This document shows positions 16,701 through 31,700 of a DNA stretch of 64,000 nucleotides, piece by piece. The stretch is from Acanthopleura granulata. Lineage: Eukaryota > Mollusca > Polyplacophora > Chitonida > Chitonidae. The translations under genes were made by a program, and so were the position numbers. The notes beneath the pieces were generated by a model, which had not been told where the DNA came from, did not search any database, and saw nothing but the letters and a program-made list of their open reading frames with translations. The stretch's first letter is position 1, and the number at the start of each line of letters is the position of its first letter. The stretch lies in assembly GCA_016165875.1 (NCBI GenBank), contig JABBOT010000014.1, positions 5,136,093 to 5,200,092 of the forward strand, in the 5' to 3' direction.

Positions 16701-18418
16701 GTTTGTGAGTCGTCATTAACCAGAATATGTATCTTAGTTGCGCTTTGGTTGTTACTCTTCATATTTATATTCCATGTGGCGCCCTCTTATTCAGGACGAT
16801 GAACATGACAGCCCATAGCCCCGGGTTAAGCCCAAAGAGTCGCAGCATTAAAAAATAAACAAAAAAGTTTCAAAGATTCCGAACACTCTGTCCAAGATCA
16901 CTAAAAAAAGTTGTGCTCATTGTAAAATTTAACAAATTTGGAGTGAAGGCATTTCACAGAATGTTTTTACCACAACAGTTTTTTTGCAGTGACAACTTGA
17001 GTGACGTTGACTGAAATTATCACACAGCACACAGGATCTAACAAACGTTGCAATGCGAGAGATGTACATACCACGTGCAGGACCCTTCGCTATATTGCTA
17101 TCCAAGTGAGGATAATCACAGTATCAAAACTGCAACTATCCCGCTCGTATGCATACATAAATAAATACCTCTAAATAAATAAATAAATAAGAAGAGAAGA
17201 ATCATCGGGTTCAAACGCGTAAAAACACCTCAATCCCCGCTGTGGTTCTGCAATGCTTCTGAACTACCTACATGTACGAACACAGCCATACCGAAAAAGT
17301 GACGTAGTACAGGAAAGAACAAGGCGGAAATGTTCCCAACTGCTTTTGTTTTTAATTCGTGAAAGTTAATGTACGCCTTGCATGGCACATGCAGACACAA
17401 AAGACGGCGTGAATTAAACAGAGATGGATCAGAATGAAAAGCGATTAAGGTGTGGTCATTTGAATCTCGCTGGCTCTGTTGTTTACAAGACTCTGCTATA
17501 TCAGTGATGCTACAACATGCTTTGCATGTTCAAATCCAGCTCTCGCTGGTTGCGGTGTGGACGATTTTTAGATGTTGTTTTGCGAAGGACAGCTCACTAC
17601 GTACGACTTGAGTTATATACAGACTTTAGCGCAGTAGTGAATTATTCTTCAGTATGGCGTAAATTCCTGTCATATTAAAGACAGAAAACAGTTTAAGTGT
17701 GAACACTCAAGTTCATATCTGTGCAATGAGAAAGAACAAGGGAGAACATGGCGGTATGGTGGAGATGTCTGTTTTTCAATCGCTAAGAAACATGAGGTTT
17801 TTGTTCAATGGGGTATTCTTTAGTGTTATTGGGTCTTGGTGAGAATAAGCTATCTGTTGTTCTTGTATAGATGTTTGCGCAGTTGTAAAACGAAAATCAC
17901 TTCTCATCTACTGAGGGAGTATTTATATCTGCATGTTACACGTGGGAAAGTTCGTCAATGCATTTCGAAAGGTCTGTGGTTTACCCTGGCTACTAAGGTT
18001 TCTTATCATACATCCCACATCACCGCAACTTCACCATCTGCGATAAAACTGACAAGAATCATATAGGTGACGACATGGGACTTTCAACAAGAATCAAGTA
18101 TATATAACAGTATACAGGTTGTTGGGTAAACATCCCTAAGTATAGATGAAATGTTTTGGATACTCTGCAGTTATGTAACATTTTAGATATTGTAAATGTT
18201 AGTGAATTTCTCACGTTGAAGTTCGACTGGGTTCATCTGCGTAAGCAGGCGCTGCTAAAATTGGAAAAAAGACAAATGTCCAACAACTAATCGTCATCCT
18301 AGGCATTGCCCTGTATGCGTCGTTTTCGGTCGCTGACAAACGACTTGCTTAACAGCTAAATTGGTATTTAACGCTGTCCTCAAGAATATTTTACTTACAT
18401 ATATATGGCCGATGTTTT

Positions 18419-18563
18419 GTTTATGAGTGGCTCGGATTAGGAGTGATTCGGTTTATGAGTGGCCCGGTTTATAAGTGGTTCGGTTTATGGGTGGCTCGGT
18501 TTATGAGTAGTTCGGTTTATGGGTGGCCCGGTTTATGACTGGTTCGGTTTATGGGTGGCCCGG
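18419..18563 (+). repeat. 16-bp tandem repeat
   Basis: About nine imperfect units of GGTTTATGAGTGGCCC lie head to tail (variants GGTTCGGTTTATGGGT). It is a minisatellite with period 16 and no coding content. Confidence 0.85.
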
Positions 18564-19763
18564 AGTGAACTATACCGACCTTTGCCTTGTTTTCTTGCCA
18601 GATTAAGATAGAATTATGAGCAGATTAATACAAGAATGTACATGCAAAGTTCCCAAAATCACGATGCAATAGGTGTCTGGCAGAAAAAGACCACGTCAGA
18701 GCATTCTCAGAACACGTTGCAGTCGGAGCTTAATAGACAAACACTCCGACAGGACCGCCCCCAAATCTATGCTACGGGAGTTCAACAGACTACGGGAGTT
18801 CAAACTCTGACTGCGCTGCGCAAACTATCTAATCAGAGTTTCCCTGGCATTTTAGGTTACACAAAAACAGGTCGTTGTCAGCACCTTTCACCAAATACTG
18901 CAATATTTGATTAACGACAACGTATATCAACTTGCATGATTCAAGATTTGAACGTTGATCGAATCGACGTACAAAGATGCGTCCTTCGAATTTCACTGAA
19001 AACTGGTCCGCTGCGCCTTACAAGGACTCCGCCCTTATTTCTGTCTTAGTACATTCCATAGGTTTTGGGTGACTTGAGTAGATCGTTGTTTTGGACAATG
19101 CTGTTGTGATTATTACCCCAGAATGTGTTTTATACATGCCTGATGGTGTTTGTGCCATTTTTAGCGGTAGCTGGTTTCAATAAAGAACACAGTTCATTAA
19201 TGGAAGCACGCAAGCACCGGCGGCTGATCCAGGCTGATTAACGCACACATGCATACATTCTGGCCTGTTTGTTGAAAGCTGTGTTCATGTGATGGTTTAT
19301 TAACCTATATATAAGCGGAATCGAAGACCGGAAAATGACATTTCTTGGTCACGGTGAAGCGAATTTGGAGTACAGCATAAATACGACGCGTGTCACCAAG
19401 GTAAACATCATAACTCACGCCGGTGTCTGGTAATATAGTCATTATTCACGGTTTGTGAAGTGGAGTGTTTCACGATTTGTGTCAGGGGTGGCTCAAGTGA
19501 GATAACGCGAGACTTGGACAGGGCTGGATCAAGCAGGACATGTCAAGAAGGCGCGACCAAAGAAGAGGAACGACAACTTTGATTAACAATTAACATCAAG
19601 GATGCTAAGAGATATATTCGAGCTGGGGTCTTAAGAGGAAGCTCAAAGGCGTCGCCGTATGGCTATAGATGTGACACGATTAATGTAATGATGGTGAAGT
19701 TTACTTTGACAGCAAGATTTAATCACTAGCCTTCCGAAGAAGTATCATCAGTATCTGACAATC

Positions 19764-19769
19764 ATGGAG
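19764..19769 (+). CDS. CNBD2: CNBD2-like gene, putative start exon (two codons)
   Basis: ATGGAG is followed directly by the donor GTAAGT. It is in phase 0 with the next exon (22501), so the protein would begin M-E-D-V-F-E. No other in-phase start was seen between here and 22501. The 5' UTR would lie to the left. This is an inference from splice signals and phase. Confidence 0.45.
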
Positions 19770-22700
19770 GTAAGTTGTCATTTAGCATTTCTATTTTTAA
19801 GAATTCAGGATTGCTTCATCTCGTGTCAGCTGGTCAAGGGACTCAGGAGTAATCCTCCACTTCATTAACATTTAAAATGTTATAATGTGTCTTCGGGAAA
19901 TTCGGGAGCACGATAACGAAAATGCTAATAGAACACACAAAATCCCTTCGCGTTCAAAGCTTCATTTTTTCTTCGACTTAAATCCGGTAAGTTATGCAAG
20001 TTATTCAGATCGAATTGGTGGTACTTTATCTCAAGAAGTTCGTCGGGCGCATTGTATTGGCGTTGCGCCCATCAGTATACCTGACTCGCTCTCTTGGACC
20101 TAAAATACTGTTGGACACAACGTAAAGCACTGAATGTACGGCATTAACAAGATAGAATTTATTTATGTATTTATTTATTTATAAATATTGGTGTTTTACG
20201 CCATACTCAAGAATATTTCACTCATACGACGGCGGCCAGCATTATGGTGGGAGGAAACCTGGCAGAGAGCGGCGGAAATCCACGACCATCCGCAGGTGGC
20301 TGGCACACCTTCCCACGTACGTCCGGAGAGGAAGCCAGCATGGGCTGGGCTTGAACTCACAGCGACCGCATTGGTGGGAGGCTTTCTGGGTCATTGCACT
20401 GCGATAACGCGCTAACCGACTGAACCACGTAGGCCCCCATGATAGAATATATCGCAGTAACGCTGCTCAAAAGTATATTAGTGGGTCGAAGATTGTGCCC
20501 AATATGCGCGAGAAAACTGAAAATTGTTTCCACCAACCTTACAAGGTGATAAATGATGCTTAAGTACACCATCATTATGAGGTCATAACTCGTATTTATA
20601 CAACCAAAAAGAAATGGTAACCGGTACTTCTACCCCCAATGCTGAATTATGGGTAATGCTTATACCACCATTATGGGAAGGCAGCTGAGACTTATACCAC
20701 CAGTATGCGAGATTAACTCATGTAATGCCATGCACTAATACGGCATCCCAGTCAGCTGAAACACCTACCCGGAGATTCCTAAATCTCTGCATAGAACAGG
20801 TTTTACCTTTGTTACCAGCATGCCTAATGATAGTTTACGTGGATGAAGAGGTGTGGTAGTGAGATTGATAGGGGGCGAAATGGGGGCTTGAGGTAGGAGC
20901 AGGGTGGTTTACATCGGTACGCTTAGTGAAATACTCCCTTTGCACGTTTAGGTAAGATCTGGGACCTAAACTTTTTGTCAGTTCGATCAAGCGATACCCT
21001 CAAGACAGGAATGCCATGAGATTTCAATAGAAGTTAGCACAATATCAGATTTATAACGGGCCAGTAAACTAGAGCTTAAAGCAAGCGGTTTGTATTGCCC
21101 TGTAATTTTGAAAGGCGTCAATTAACCGTGTTATGTTACGTATGATAAACATAATTAACAACCCTGTGTTGATTTCACGCCTTGGTTGTTGGCAATTGCA
21201 AACTATTTAAAGCTTGATAGGTTTTACCCCAGATGAGTTTATAATTGTCCGTCATAAACATTAAATGCAGAGCGAGATTACTACAGGAATTGTCAACACT
21301 GGCGGTATTGATACAAAGTCATGGCAAGTCTGTTCATCTAATGGGAACAATGCTCAAAACCCGTGGCCACAATATTTACTACTCATTTGGGCAAGTCCCT
21401 CCATGCTTACACTACTACACATTTGGGCACGTCATTCCATGCTTACACAAGTTCAAGTTCACAAAAAGTATTTTTTTACAACCTACAGAGCTGACATGAA
21501 ATGTTTCCCCATATCACCGCCTGGAATGATAAATATAATTTTAACAGGTTGTAAACCTAACTCATTAGATCTTCGAGATACATAACAATTTTGGACACTA
21601 TACGTTCGTCTAATTCGACTAACGAAATGTAAATATGACAAACTGTATTTCATACTTCTTGTAGATTTGGACCAATCGCATCATGTGTACGCGACATACG
21701 AAATTCCATGAATCTAAATCAATACGATATATCGCCTGGATTGAATGCGACTTTTGCTAATCATGGTTTAATTATTGTTTCAAACAGGGTTAACTGAAGT
21801 TTGACATTCTCTGTTTGGCCACCTCTCGAAAAAAATGGACACAGATGTGATAATTTAGAGCCCCTGTTACGCATTCATTAATTATATCTGTGATGAACAG
21901 AATGAATGAATGATTATGGCTTAACGCCACATCGGCAATATCTCAGCCATATCGTGGCGAGTGATGAACAGAAATATGATGTTAAAATGACTTAGTTTAA
22001 AGATCTATAAAGATCGCCACGTTGAACATGCAGACAGGTGGAATCAAAGCGCAAATGACACACACATATTTTGACCAATAACTTATATACTAGCATGGTA
22101 TATGATTTAGATATATCATTTAAATTCACCCACACAGAACATTTCTTAGCCTTTACGTCATCATTGAAACCTGTTGACTGTTTTTTTTTTTATGCGCAAA
22201 TCCGTCCTATTTTCTAGCGCTATCTAGCGTTCGTTTCGATGCCTAGATTCTTGCTTCTACCTCTCAGTCAAATTTATTAATAACACACTTATCTGTTGGA
22301 GAGTTTAGTTTTAACATATTGTGGATGTGTTTTGAAAAGCGTATTATAATAATTCAATTTGAAGTTTTGGCTAATTGAATGAGGAACATGGTTTTTTTCA
22401 CCAAATGCATAGTTTCATATGCAAATATCTATACACAAAACTAGAGGGTGGATAATCTTTCTGCATTAACCAAATATATGCCAGTGCCTTGTATTTTCAG
22501 GACGTTTTCGAAAATGATGACCAAATAGAAGTCAAGAGGCTGGATTTTCTGAATCATCTTCACTCGATCAATCTTCCACAGCAACCACTGTCCAGGAAGT
22601 TTATTCCAAATAAAACTTGTCAAGATTTACTCCGTAAAGAACCTTTTCAAAAAGAAAAAAATGAGAACTCTTCATCATCGATGCAACAGAAATACAATTT

Positions 22701-25700
22701 TTTAACTGCAGAAAATTGTCTTCAACTACCCGGTCAAGATATTTCTCATATAACATGTTGGACAACACAGGGTTCTAAAGACACCCAATATACACCAAGG
22801 ACATGTTCTCCGCAACCGAATGGTAAAGACATTCCATCAACAATGTCTCCACCGTTACAACATGATAAAGACATCCCATCAACAACGTCTTCGCCGAAAA
22901 CTCATGGCTCTGACATCCCTTTCGTGACTTCCTCACCTCTAAACAAAGCGAAAGACATTGTGTTGACAACGTCTTCAGAGAGACTACAGCACAAAGACAC
23001 ACTACCCAGAACATCTTCACCGCTACAGGAGAACTTTGAAGTGACAAATAAGCTATTCTCAACGCGGAGCAAAAGCTCTGGAGATGAGCTTAGAGCACCT
23101 TCGGGAAAAGGGAAGGAAAAAGACACAGTTGCTATTGGTTCAACTGATTGTAATGAAGATATTGCTTATGAAAGGCGTCTGTTATATGAAAACAAAACGA
23201 ATGTTTCCCTTCATACATCAACTCCTAATCTCGCTAATTCTGGTGCAGAAGACAAAAGACATTTCGTGGGCAACACTGAAAACCCCCGGCCAGAATGCAG
23301 AAGTGCATGCAGGCTCACCTCTGCCAACAAGGCAGCTCGGAATAAACTAAAGACCCGATTCACTCAGAGTGCAGTAGAAACTCGATCCAAATTACTCTAT
23401 CTACGGGAAAATGGTGTTTGTGCAAGGAAGCCTTCGGTTGAAGCGATGGTTTTTCATGATAATGATTTAAACACATCTCAGCAAAATCAGAGCCAGGAGA
23501 TGTTTCAGCGGGTCTTACGTAGTCCACCGGTGCCCACATCAGTGAAAACCAAGCTAAGCAGAGCTGTGTCTGTTGGCATCAATCAAGGGCCAGGCGAAGA
23601 AAAACGTCCATCCAAAGCATCAGAGATCCGGAAGCAGAAATATCTAGATGAAATCCGTCAAGGTTACCTAGATCGACGCTCGTCCTTAATTCCTGCGTTT
23701 GGCCGCTCTCTCGGTGAACCGCGATCCGCACCACAACTTCGGAACAACAACATCAAAAGCAACAGCTCTGACAAGAACAACGTCTTGAAATCTGATCACC
23801 TAATAAAGCTGTTTGAGTGGAGCAAGATGGCCCACTTAAGAACTCGTATTAATGGAGAACTCACGCCGTCCGTTCTTCAGTTCAGAGAGAAGGTAGGCCT
23901 CAGATGCACGGAACTTTTCTTTCTATATTACTGCCAGTTTCTTAACAGGTCGGTAGTCAGTGCATCATACGCTGGATACGTTTAGTGTCATTTAAATTTT
24001 CAATCCATTGAGTAATTTTAGAACACATCTTCGTTAATAAAAATGCCGCATGAGTCCGTCCCAACTACGCTGTGCGTAAGATGGATAAACGGGATGCATG
24101 AATAGCTGGTAAAAAGAAATGGAGGAATTCAGAAAAAAATGGTTTTATTTTTCTTACTTATCATCTTGCCTGCCTCTCACCAATGCGATCGTTGTGAGTT
24201 CAAACTCATCTCACACTGACTTCCTCTCCGGTCTTACATGAGAAGGTCCACCAGTAGCCTGCGGATGGTTGTGGGTTTCTCCCGCGCTCTAACTGGTTTC
24301 CTTCCACCGTAATGCTGGTAGCCGTCGTATATATATAAGTGAAATATTCTAGAATACATCGTAAAACATCAATCAAGTAAGTAAATATCGTCTTGCCTTT
24401 TGCAATCAGTTGTTGATGGCAGGTAGCCATATAAGCATTGAGAATGGGCATGCGCTCTCGGGGATTGTTTTGTAGTATAAGGCCTGCTGAATGCAATAAC
24501 TTAAACATTGTCATGAACATTTAAACGAAATAGAATTATGCATTTAACTCAGCTTGAACCTTGGTTCTTGGGAGCACGTGAGTTACATGAACTATTAGAA
24601 TAAAAACCTTAATTTGTCAGCTGACGAGAGGCCCGCTTTCACAGGTTACGTGCTACCATTTTTGTCATATTGTCAGAAAAACTATTCTAAAAAGGAACAA
24701 AACAAAACAGTTTATCCCTGTCATTCCCAAACGGTGTCCAGGTCAAAGATAAGACGAGCCGAGCTAAGAAACTGCTGCTTGTTGTCACTCGAATCTTCCT
24801 GGCGATTCAGCACTGGAGTTCTATGAAGACTACGCGAACGGCAGCCGAGTTGCAGTGGTTTACACTCAACACCAGTACCGAGGCTAAAACACTGGCCTTC
24901 AACAAGCAGCTTTTCACCAAGGACAGGGTAAGGATAAAGACTATTACAGTTTTACAGTGGTTTATTGAATCAGTTTTAACCCACCCCACCCCCACAACCC
25001 ACACTCATCCCTGGTTTATAGCAGAAACCTTACATGCAGGAGCTCACTGCAATATTTGACTTCAAGCTAGGTAGTTTAAGGAGAAAGACCCTATAAAAAT
25101 GAAGTTATGGTCACTGAAAAGGGCATTAAAAACTGTATCTGAAATACCTTCTCTGATGTTTTCAGATTTTTTTTCAGCAAATTAAATGCTGTGAAATGTT
25201 TGATTGTATGATGAGTTATATGGAACATTCTGGTTACGTTGGTTCATCAGTGACGTCACACCAAATTTTCTATGATTATAAATCAGAAGGCTAATGCCAT
25301 ATTAGGCTTTCCATACGCAGGTACCCGGTGCAAAAGTATGGTTCACAAGAACCTGACTCAGGCCTAAACATAAAGGTGCCCAAAAAGTTTTGATGACGTC
25401 AATGACACACCAACAACGCGGTCAATAAAACCCACCATACAATCAAAACATTTGAATGCATTTAAGTTGTTGCAAAAATATCTAAAAAAAATCCCTATAA
25501 AGATTTTTCAGATTCAGTATTTAATGGTCTTTTAACTTACTTCTTTTTTACAGGGCCTTTGCTTTTAATTCGCCTATAGCGAGGGCGAGGCTCTATACAA
25601 CTGAGTCATCCAGGGGCACCGTTTGAGATTGGGTGGGATGTCTTCACGCGACAAGTTGAAACATATATAATGTGTATCCGGTATTTACATGTAGGTAAAT

Positions 25701-28700
25701 TAGTACCTATTTCCCTCATGAACGATGTCATCTTAGCTTTTTGAAAACATTATTTGCTTGTTTTGTTCGCCGTGGCTGGCCTGAGAGCTGACTCTGAAAC
25801 TTTTTCCAAAACCAAATCCGAAGGAATGATTTCTTCTCTGAAGAATGTTTAGGAATATGTAACCCGAGGAATAACGTAGCTCTCCATGTAACTGATAGAT
25901 AATAACGGCTTTATGGTATTTCATGATCACCGGTACTTTCAATGGAATTACTGATGAGTCAAGTCGATGTTCAGGGGAAGATGCCTCGTGACGTTTTAGA
26001 ATTTCACATTTAATTTTACATGATCCCACAGTCGCTTATGACTAAAGGCTCGTCCCTTTACAGGCGCAGGCCAAGGTCCCGGAGTGGGCTATACACGTGA
26101 TGGAGAAGTTACCGGCAGATAGGACAGAGTCACAGTGTCGTAGGTTACATGCACTGATGAGGGGGCTGAAAAGCTTCGCGAAGTTCACGGAGAGGATACA
26201 GTTAGCCATGTGCCGGTCTCTCCGATATGAAAAGTAAGTCTACAGAAAGTGTTATGCACTGAAAGTCTTATGCCGGGTACATGCCACTGACATCTTTTTG
26301 GTCTGCAATCGTTGCTCTGAAGTGCATGAGGTGGACAAGGTCCTCCAGCAGTGTAATATAGTTTCCATTGTTTGAAGACATGAATTAAAGGGACCCCTGC
26401 AACAAGTAGATGAAATGGATTGGAGTCCCGTGAAAGGCTTGGACCCGGCGACAAATGAATGAAATTTGTTACAGTCCCTTAAAGGCGTTGGACCCAGGAG
26501 GCAGTGTAAAGTTTTCTAAAGTTAATTCTAAGGGTAACGTTGCAACTAAACTGGTCTGTGCTGTGTTACGTTGTTTTGCGTAGGTAATGCAATCCTGCTG
26601 GCAGGGTCGGAGAACTTTGCAAACGCCAACGCTTTGTCCACATGATGGTTGGGTGATTAAAGAGAAGATCATGGAATGAAGCCAAAATTTAGATTTTTTG
26701 CCACGAATATAACTTCACTGAAATATTTTAATCCTCTGTAGGTTTTAGTTTCCATATTGACATGGTCTGGAGGAATGACGTCCCATTGTTATTTCGTCTT
26801 CAAGTTGACCTGTGAAAGTTGCGAAATCTGGCCACTTGGCAATTTATCCCAGTTTGGATTTAATTCCAACTGCTTAGGTCAGTGCTCAAATAGTACATGT
26901 AACAACGACAGAATTGGTACGTTATGGCATTGTACTAAGTAAAAACAAAAAAGAAATCCAAAAGGCAGAATATTACAGATAGCTTTAAGTATCTTCTAGA
27001 TATAGATCCTGAATGTATGTACAAAACTGAGATGTTATTTCCCAAATTTCATCTGCTTTTCCTACTTCTCTGCCAGAAGATTGCATTTTCTCCGTTGAAA
27101 GTAAAGCATTAACCGTTAACACTACTCTTACTTAAATGGGTCGAATGCACAAAGCAATTTTTGAAGTGAAAGCCTTTAAAGTCAATTTTACAGTCCATTT
27201 GAGACTTATTGGTTTTGAAATTTGTGTCCATTATTCTTCGGTATGATAAACTTGCACCACCTGTGCCTTTATTTTAAAATTTTATTAATGTTTAAGTAAG
27301 TTTTAAATGTTCTACTTAAATGTGAACTATCTAGGCGCTGTTTTTCACTTTACCTAAATGAAGGATGTGCCTGTGATATAAAAAGATGCAAACCAAAAAA
27401 ACACATCTATTAAGTATTTTCACTTGTAGAAAATAAAACGTATTTAACACCAAAAATTCGGAGAAGAAAATCCCACATCGCTTGTCTGCCATTTAAAACT
27501 GCTAGCATGGCAATTGTGCGCTAAGTAATTGTGGCATTTCTGGTTTTGAGCAGCACTGTTTTTAGCCTATATACCCGATTCAAATACGACTCCTCAAAAT
27601 GAAAGAGTTCAATTCAGAGTGCTTGTTGGGTATGAATGGTCACGCTTTCATTATGCATTTTCGTCCCATGGAGGGGCTCGATAGGAAGGCATGAAAACTA
27701 ATCCCTTCGTAATTCGGTGTGTGACTAGCAGAATTGATTGCTGAACAAAACGGCAGACCACCACTATGATGTCATACACTACCAGGGGACATCGAGGGCA
27801 GATAAGGTTGTGGAGAATACCAAGCTACACGAAACTCTTCCTATCGGTCTTGAAAAACATATAGTTTTCAAAAAATTGGGGAGTTTTATTCTTTAAATCA
27901 CTTCTGCTCTGTGTTTCAGATACATCTAAGATATTCTGTGCCAATTTTGTGCCAAAAAATTGATCAACCGGGAAAGTTTACCTTTAAGTACAACGTTGCT
28001 TTGTGGAATGGGTCCCTTATGTCGAATGCTTTTATATTTGCTTGTAGCATCGATTCCATGAGGATAATTTTACGGAAGGGACACATCGGTTTAAACTTTT
28101 ATTTCATCTACTCCGGGTCTGTCTTTGTCAATGTGGAAGACGTGAACGCCCAGGGTGAAACCTTTGTCAAGACTGAAGTGGTTCTCTCACGAGGAGATGC
28201 CTTTGGGGTAAATTATTTAATCATTTCCATGATATTTTCGGTATTTATTTTTTGGGGGCTCTTTTTTTCAAGACGAAAGGAAGCCCGAAATGTGCGTTGA
28301 CATCCTGGAAAACGCACTCATACTATACTTAATACTTTATACTTAAACATACTATACTTAATTGATTCAACATTTAAAAATGGCAAATAGAACGAGGCGT
28401 TTTATACACGAGAATTATTGGGTATTATTTGTTCTCTTTTCGAAACCCAACATAAGTGCAGAAAAAACTGTGAAGTAAATACGAAATGACTAGCGTCTTT
28501 ATCACCCGTTTAACATCAATATGGCAGCGAAACCTAGGAAAATAGGCGTCGAAACCGATATTCACATAGCAGCCGTCAACCAAAATGCGCGTTCCGAGTC
28601 AATAATCGCAAGCCCAGTTTTCAAAAACGACAAATAACACAAACCACCAAAGAACTAAGAAAACATAGAACATATAGCAATTAGGACGGATTCATGCAAA

Positions 28701-31700
28701 GAGAAGCAGTCAACAGTTTTCAATAATGACGAAAAGACGCAAACATGAATAAAATCAGTATCCAAATCCAAAAACCTTGTTAAATAGAGGTTTATGTGCA
28801 CAAGAGTGTATTTTGGATCAGTTCTGCTGTGTAGTCAAAATAAAAAATATCAGCAGAAAACGTAGTTCGTGTGATTCAGTTAAGGCATTTTAACCGTTCA
28901 TCTATAAGAGGGTGTGACTAAATCTGGTGCCTAAGATTTCACATTCTGCACGCCCAACACGATTTATCATGTTGAATTCGTTTAGGCACTTTATCCGTCA
29001 ACTGGCACGTGAGAAGTAATAACTGCCCGCCGTCGATAGGCCAAATGTGAATTCGGTCGATTATACGTACTACAAATATAGACATGCTGGTCATATTACA
29101 AAAGATTGTATTTTGGTGGTGTCGATATTTTATATCTAGTTCATGTCGTGATTTGTGTCGTTATGCGATAATTTACTACTTTACTTTATGGTTAGAATTT
29201 TTTTACAATTCTCATATTGAGTCAAATTACCTATTTATTGCATAGTTCCAGCAGCCTGGTAATCTTCTTGAGAGAAAATAAGGCCAATTAGGAGAAGTAT
29301 TACCATGTACGAAAGTAAATTGTTTGAGCTGATTCCGCATGTCTCTCCGTTTCCTCCAGGAATTAGCACTATTACAGGAGGTTGCCCGAACGGCGACGGT
29401 TAGTGCAAGGGAGACCTGTGAGCTGCTTACCGTGGACAAGGAAGTCTTCTCCAAACTCTGCCCGGAAATCTTTGACAAGGAACTGGAAGAAAAAATTGAA
29501 TTCCTGAAGTAAGTTCAAACACGACAGTGTGTTCGCTGGTAACGTTATGGCCTGTAGATTTCACATTCTTAACCTAAGGAATGCTAAAAAGTGAATACCA
29601 TGACCATATAATAGACTACAACACAAAGAGTAGAACCAGAGCAGCGACGACAGTGTGATAGTTGGGAAATGGTCACACGTTACCGGTGAAATCCGACCTT
29701 TTGTCAGTTCACCTTATTTAGGGTTAGATTGTAATTGTTCATGTAAGTGTTTAAGAAGTAACATCCTACACGCCCCCTAGCACCACGGCTTAAGCGGGAT
29801 TAGGTAACAAAATTAGTTAGATTTAGTAGACGTCACTGGTCTAGAATTACTCAAGGTGCTGTGCTGTCATCACGTTTATCACACGTATAAACAACAACAT
29901 AAAAACAATAAAATGGACCAGGTCACAGGGATGCTTAGTCCATCAGCAGAATCCCGGTTTCTGCCAAGAGTATTTTAGCATAGAAATTCACAAGGAAAGG
30001 TGGATTAACCTGTGGTAGAACTCGTTGTAGAGTGCAACAAATGTTATGGTGAACAACCAGCGTCTGTACTGGTCTGTCGGTGACAGTACACCATTGTCAC
30101 AGCAAGATCCACTGCAATCCACTAATATCTCACTATGTGTCAAGTAAAGGTCCGTAATCGCCGTATTCATGCCAGCCTTTAACACAGATTTCGAAATATG
30201 AAGATGTTAACCCCAAAGCAGTGATCATATATTAAAGAAGCTGGGAAGACATAGTCGATATTCCAGGCATTACATATACACATCTGGTTTTGAAGTAGAA
30301 GTCAAAGGTACTATCCTGACCACTTTGAGGATTTATTCCGTACGCAATTCAATGGGACGTGTTTATTTGCTTAGTGTCTCGCTCCGTACTGAAGATTTTT
30401 CGCGTGTTTATGATGGTGCTCATGTTTATTGGGGAAAGGAAAGGAAAACTGCCACTGTCAGATAACTGCTTTATGGATATAAAAGCTGAATACAACACAA
30501 CTGAAAAGAACTTTAAAACAGAGAGCTACTTTCACAGTGGTAACAAATCATTCCTGCGGGAATGCTGACCATACCAGGTACGTGTCCAGTATTGCTTTAC
30601 ATCTACTGTGCGACAGATAAGACAAAAAAGGTGAAATAAAACGAATTTGAAGTACAGCAGAAATGGCATAAACTTCACAATATATTTAATATCACATATA
30701 TAAAAATAACTTTATGATTGATTGTCAGATTTCTTTATATGGTTTTGTTTTGTATTTCAGAACAGTACCGCTTTTTCAGAGCAAATGGTGGTCTTCAGAT
30801 GCTGTAAGAAACATATGTTTTCAAGCTCATATTCAAGAGGTAATATTTTTTGGGGCGACTATGCATCTCTAAAAATGTTTATGTCTGTCTGTCGGTCGGT
30901 CGGCCAGCAAAACATTTAACATTATAATTTTAACATCAGCCAAATATCTAGACCAGTGACGCCTAAAAAAAATTAGCTATCATCATCATGTTCTGCTGAA
31001 GCCATGGTGCTAAGAATGAAAGTTGAAACCATTTAAAAATTTATATGGAATGTTGGAAAAAACCCACTTAAGATAAATTGACACGAGGTCGGATTTCACA
31101 GGTTGTGTGCCACCACTTGTCAACTATTCAGCAGTCACCGGTGCTCTGGATTTATTCACTATGCGGTAGTCTTTTGTATTGTATTGCGTGCAGTCCGCGA
31201 GGCATGTTCCCTTTGTACTGTGTCCATGTGATCCAGACCGGTGGCATCTGATATTATCTGGTTCTGTCTTTTCTATCGAAATACATAGTGCTAGGGAACG
31301 TGTAAGTTGCTACATTTTAAGAATTTATCAGGTAGATTGACCAGAGGCCGGATTCCACTAGTTACGTGCCTATCATCAACATATTGTCGCTGCAGTTACC
31401 ACACGATGGTTGCTTAACGATGTTCTGGATGCAAGACACGAAATACTGTCAGGCGGACGTCGCAGCTACCACTACTTTTTGTTTACTTCTTTTCTTTTGT
31501 ACCACCTTGAGATATTATTTCTCTGTTTTACTCTTAATTGTATCCGATTTATAATACATAAACAAGTAAATAAATATAACCAAGTCAAATAAAGAAAGAA
31601 AAGAGGGAGAAAATGATGCCAAACATACTACGCTGAATATCTTCGTGTTATAAAGTAGTGATAGAAAATAGTACCTTACCCACATCTGTTATTTTTGTCT

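Larger units (their letters stand above)
14283..19763. other. Gene-poor, repeat-rich stretch
   Basis: No host exon could be supported. Contents: SINE copies (14341-14582, 16070-16192, possibly 17490-17665), a direct repeat of about 40 bp (14587-14627 and 14707-14746), a short interspersed element at 15350-15415, an interspersed repeat at 16475-16700, a 16-bp tandem repeat (18419-18563) and (AAAT)n tracts. Open frames here are short and have no recognisable domains. Confidence 0.6.

Noticed and set aside
20165..20415. Frames of 75-80 codons at 20165-20415 and similar ones at 24206, 33293, 34984 and 53264
   Set aside because: All are translations of the SINE; the repeated peptide words (such as RRLLADLP) come from the repeat.
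24823..25059. Frame read as FYEDYANGSRVAVVYTQHQ near 24815
   Set aside because: It meets a stop within the exon. The alternative frame is in phase with both neighbouring exons and matches the CNBD2-like helical region.
25555..25625. tRNA-like block (GGATGACTCAGTTGTATAG on the minus strand)
   Set aside because: Only an A-box-like stretch is visible; there is no B box at the right distance, so it is at most a decayed SINE head.
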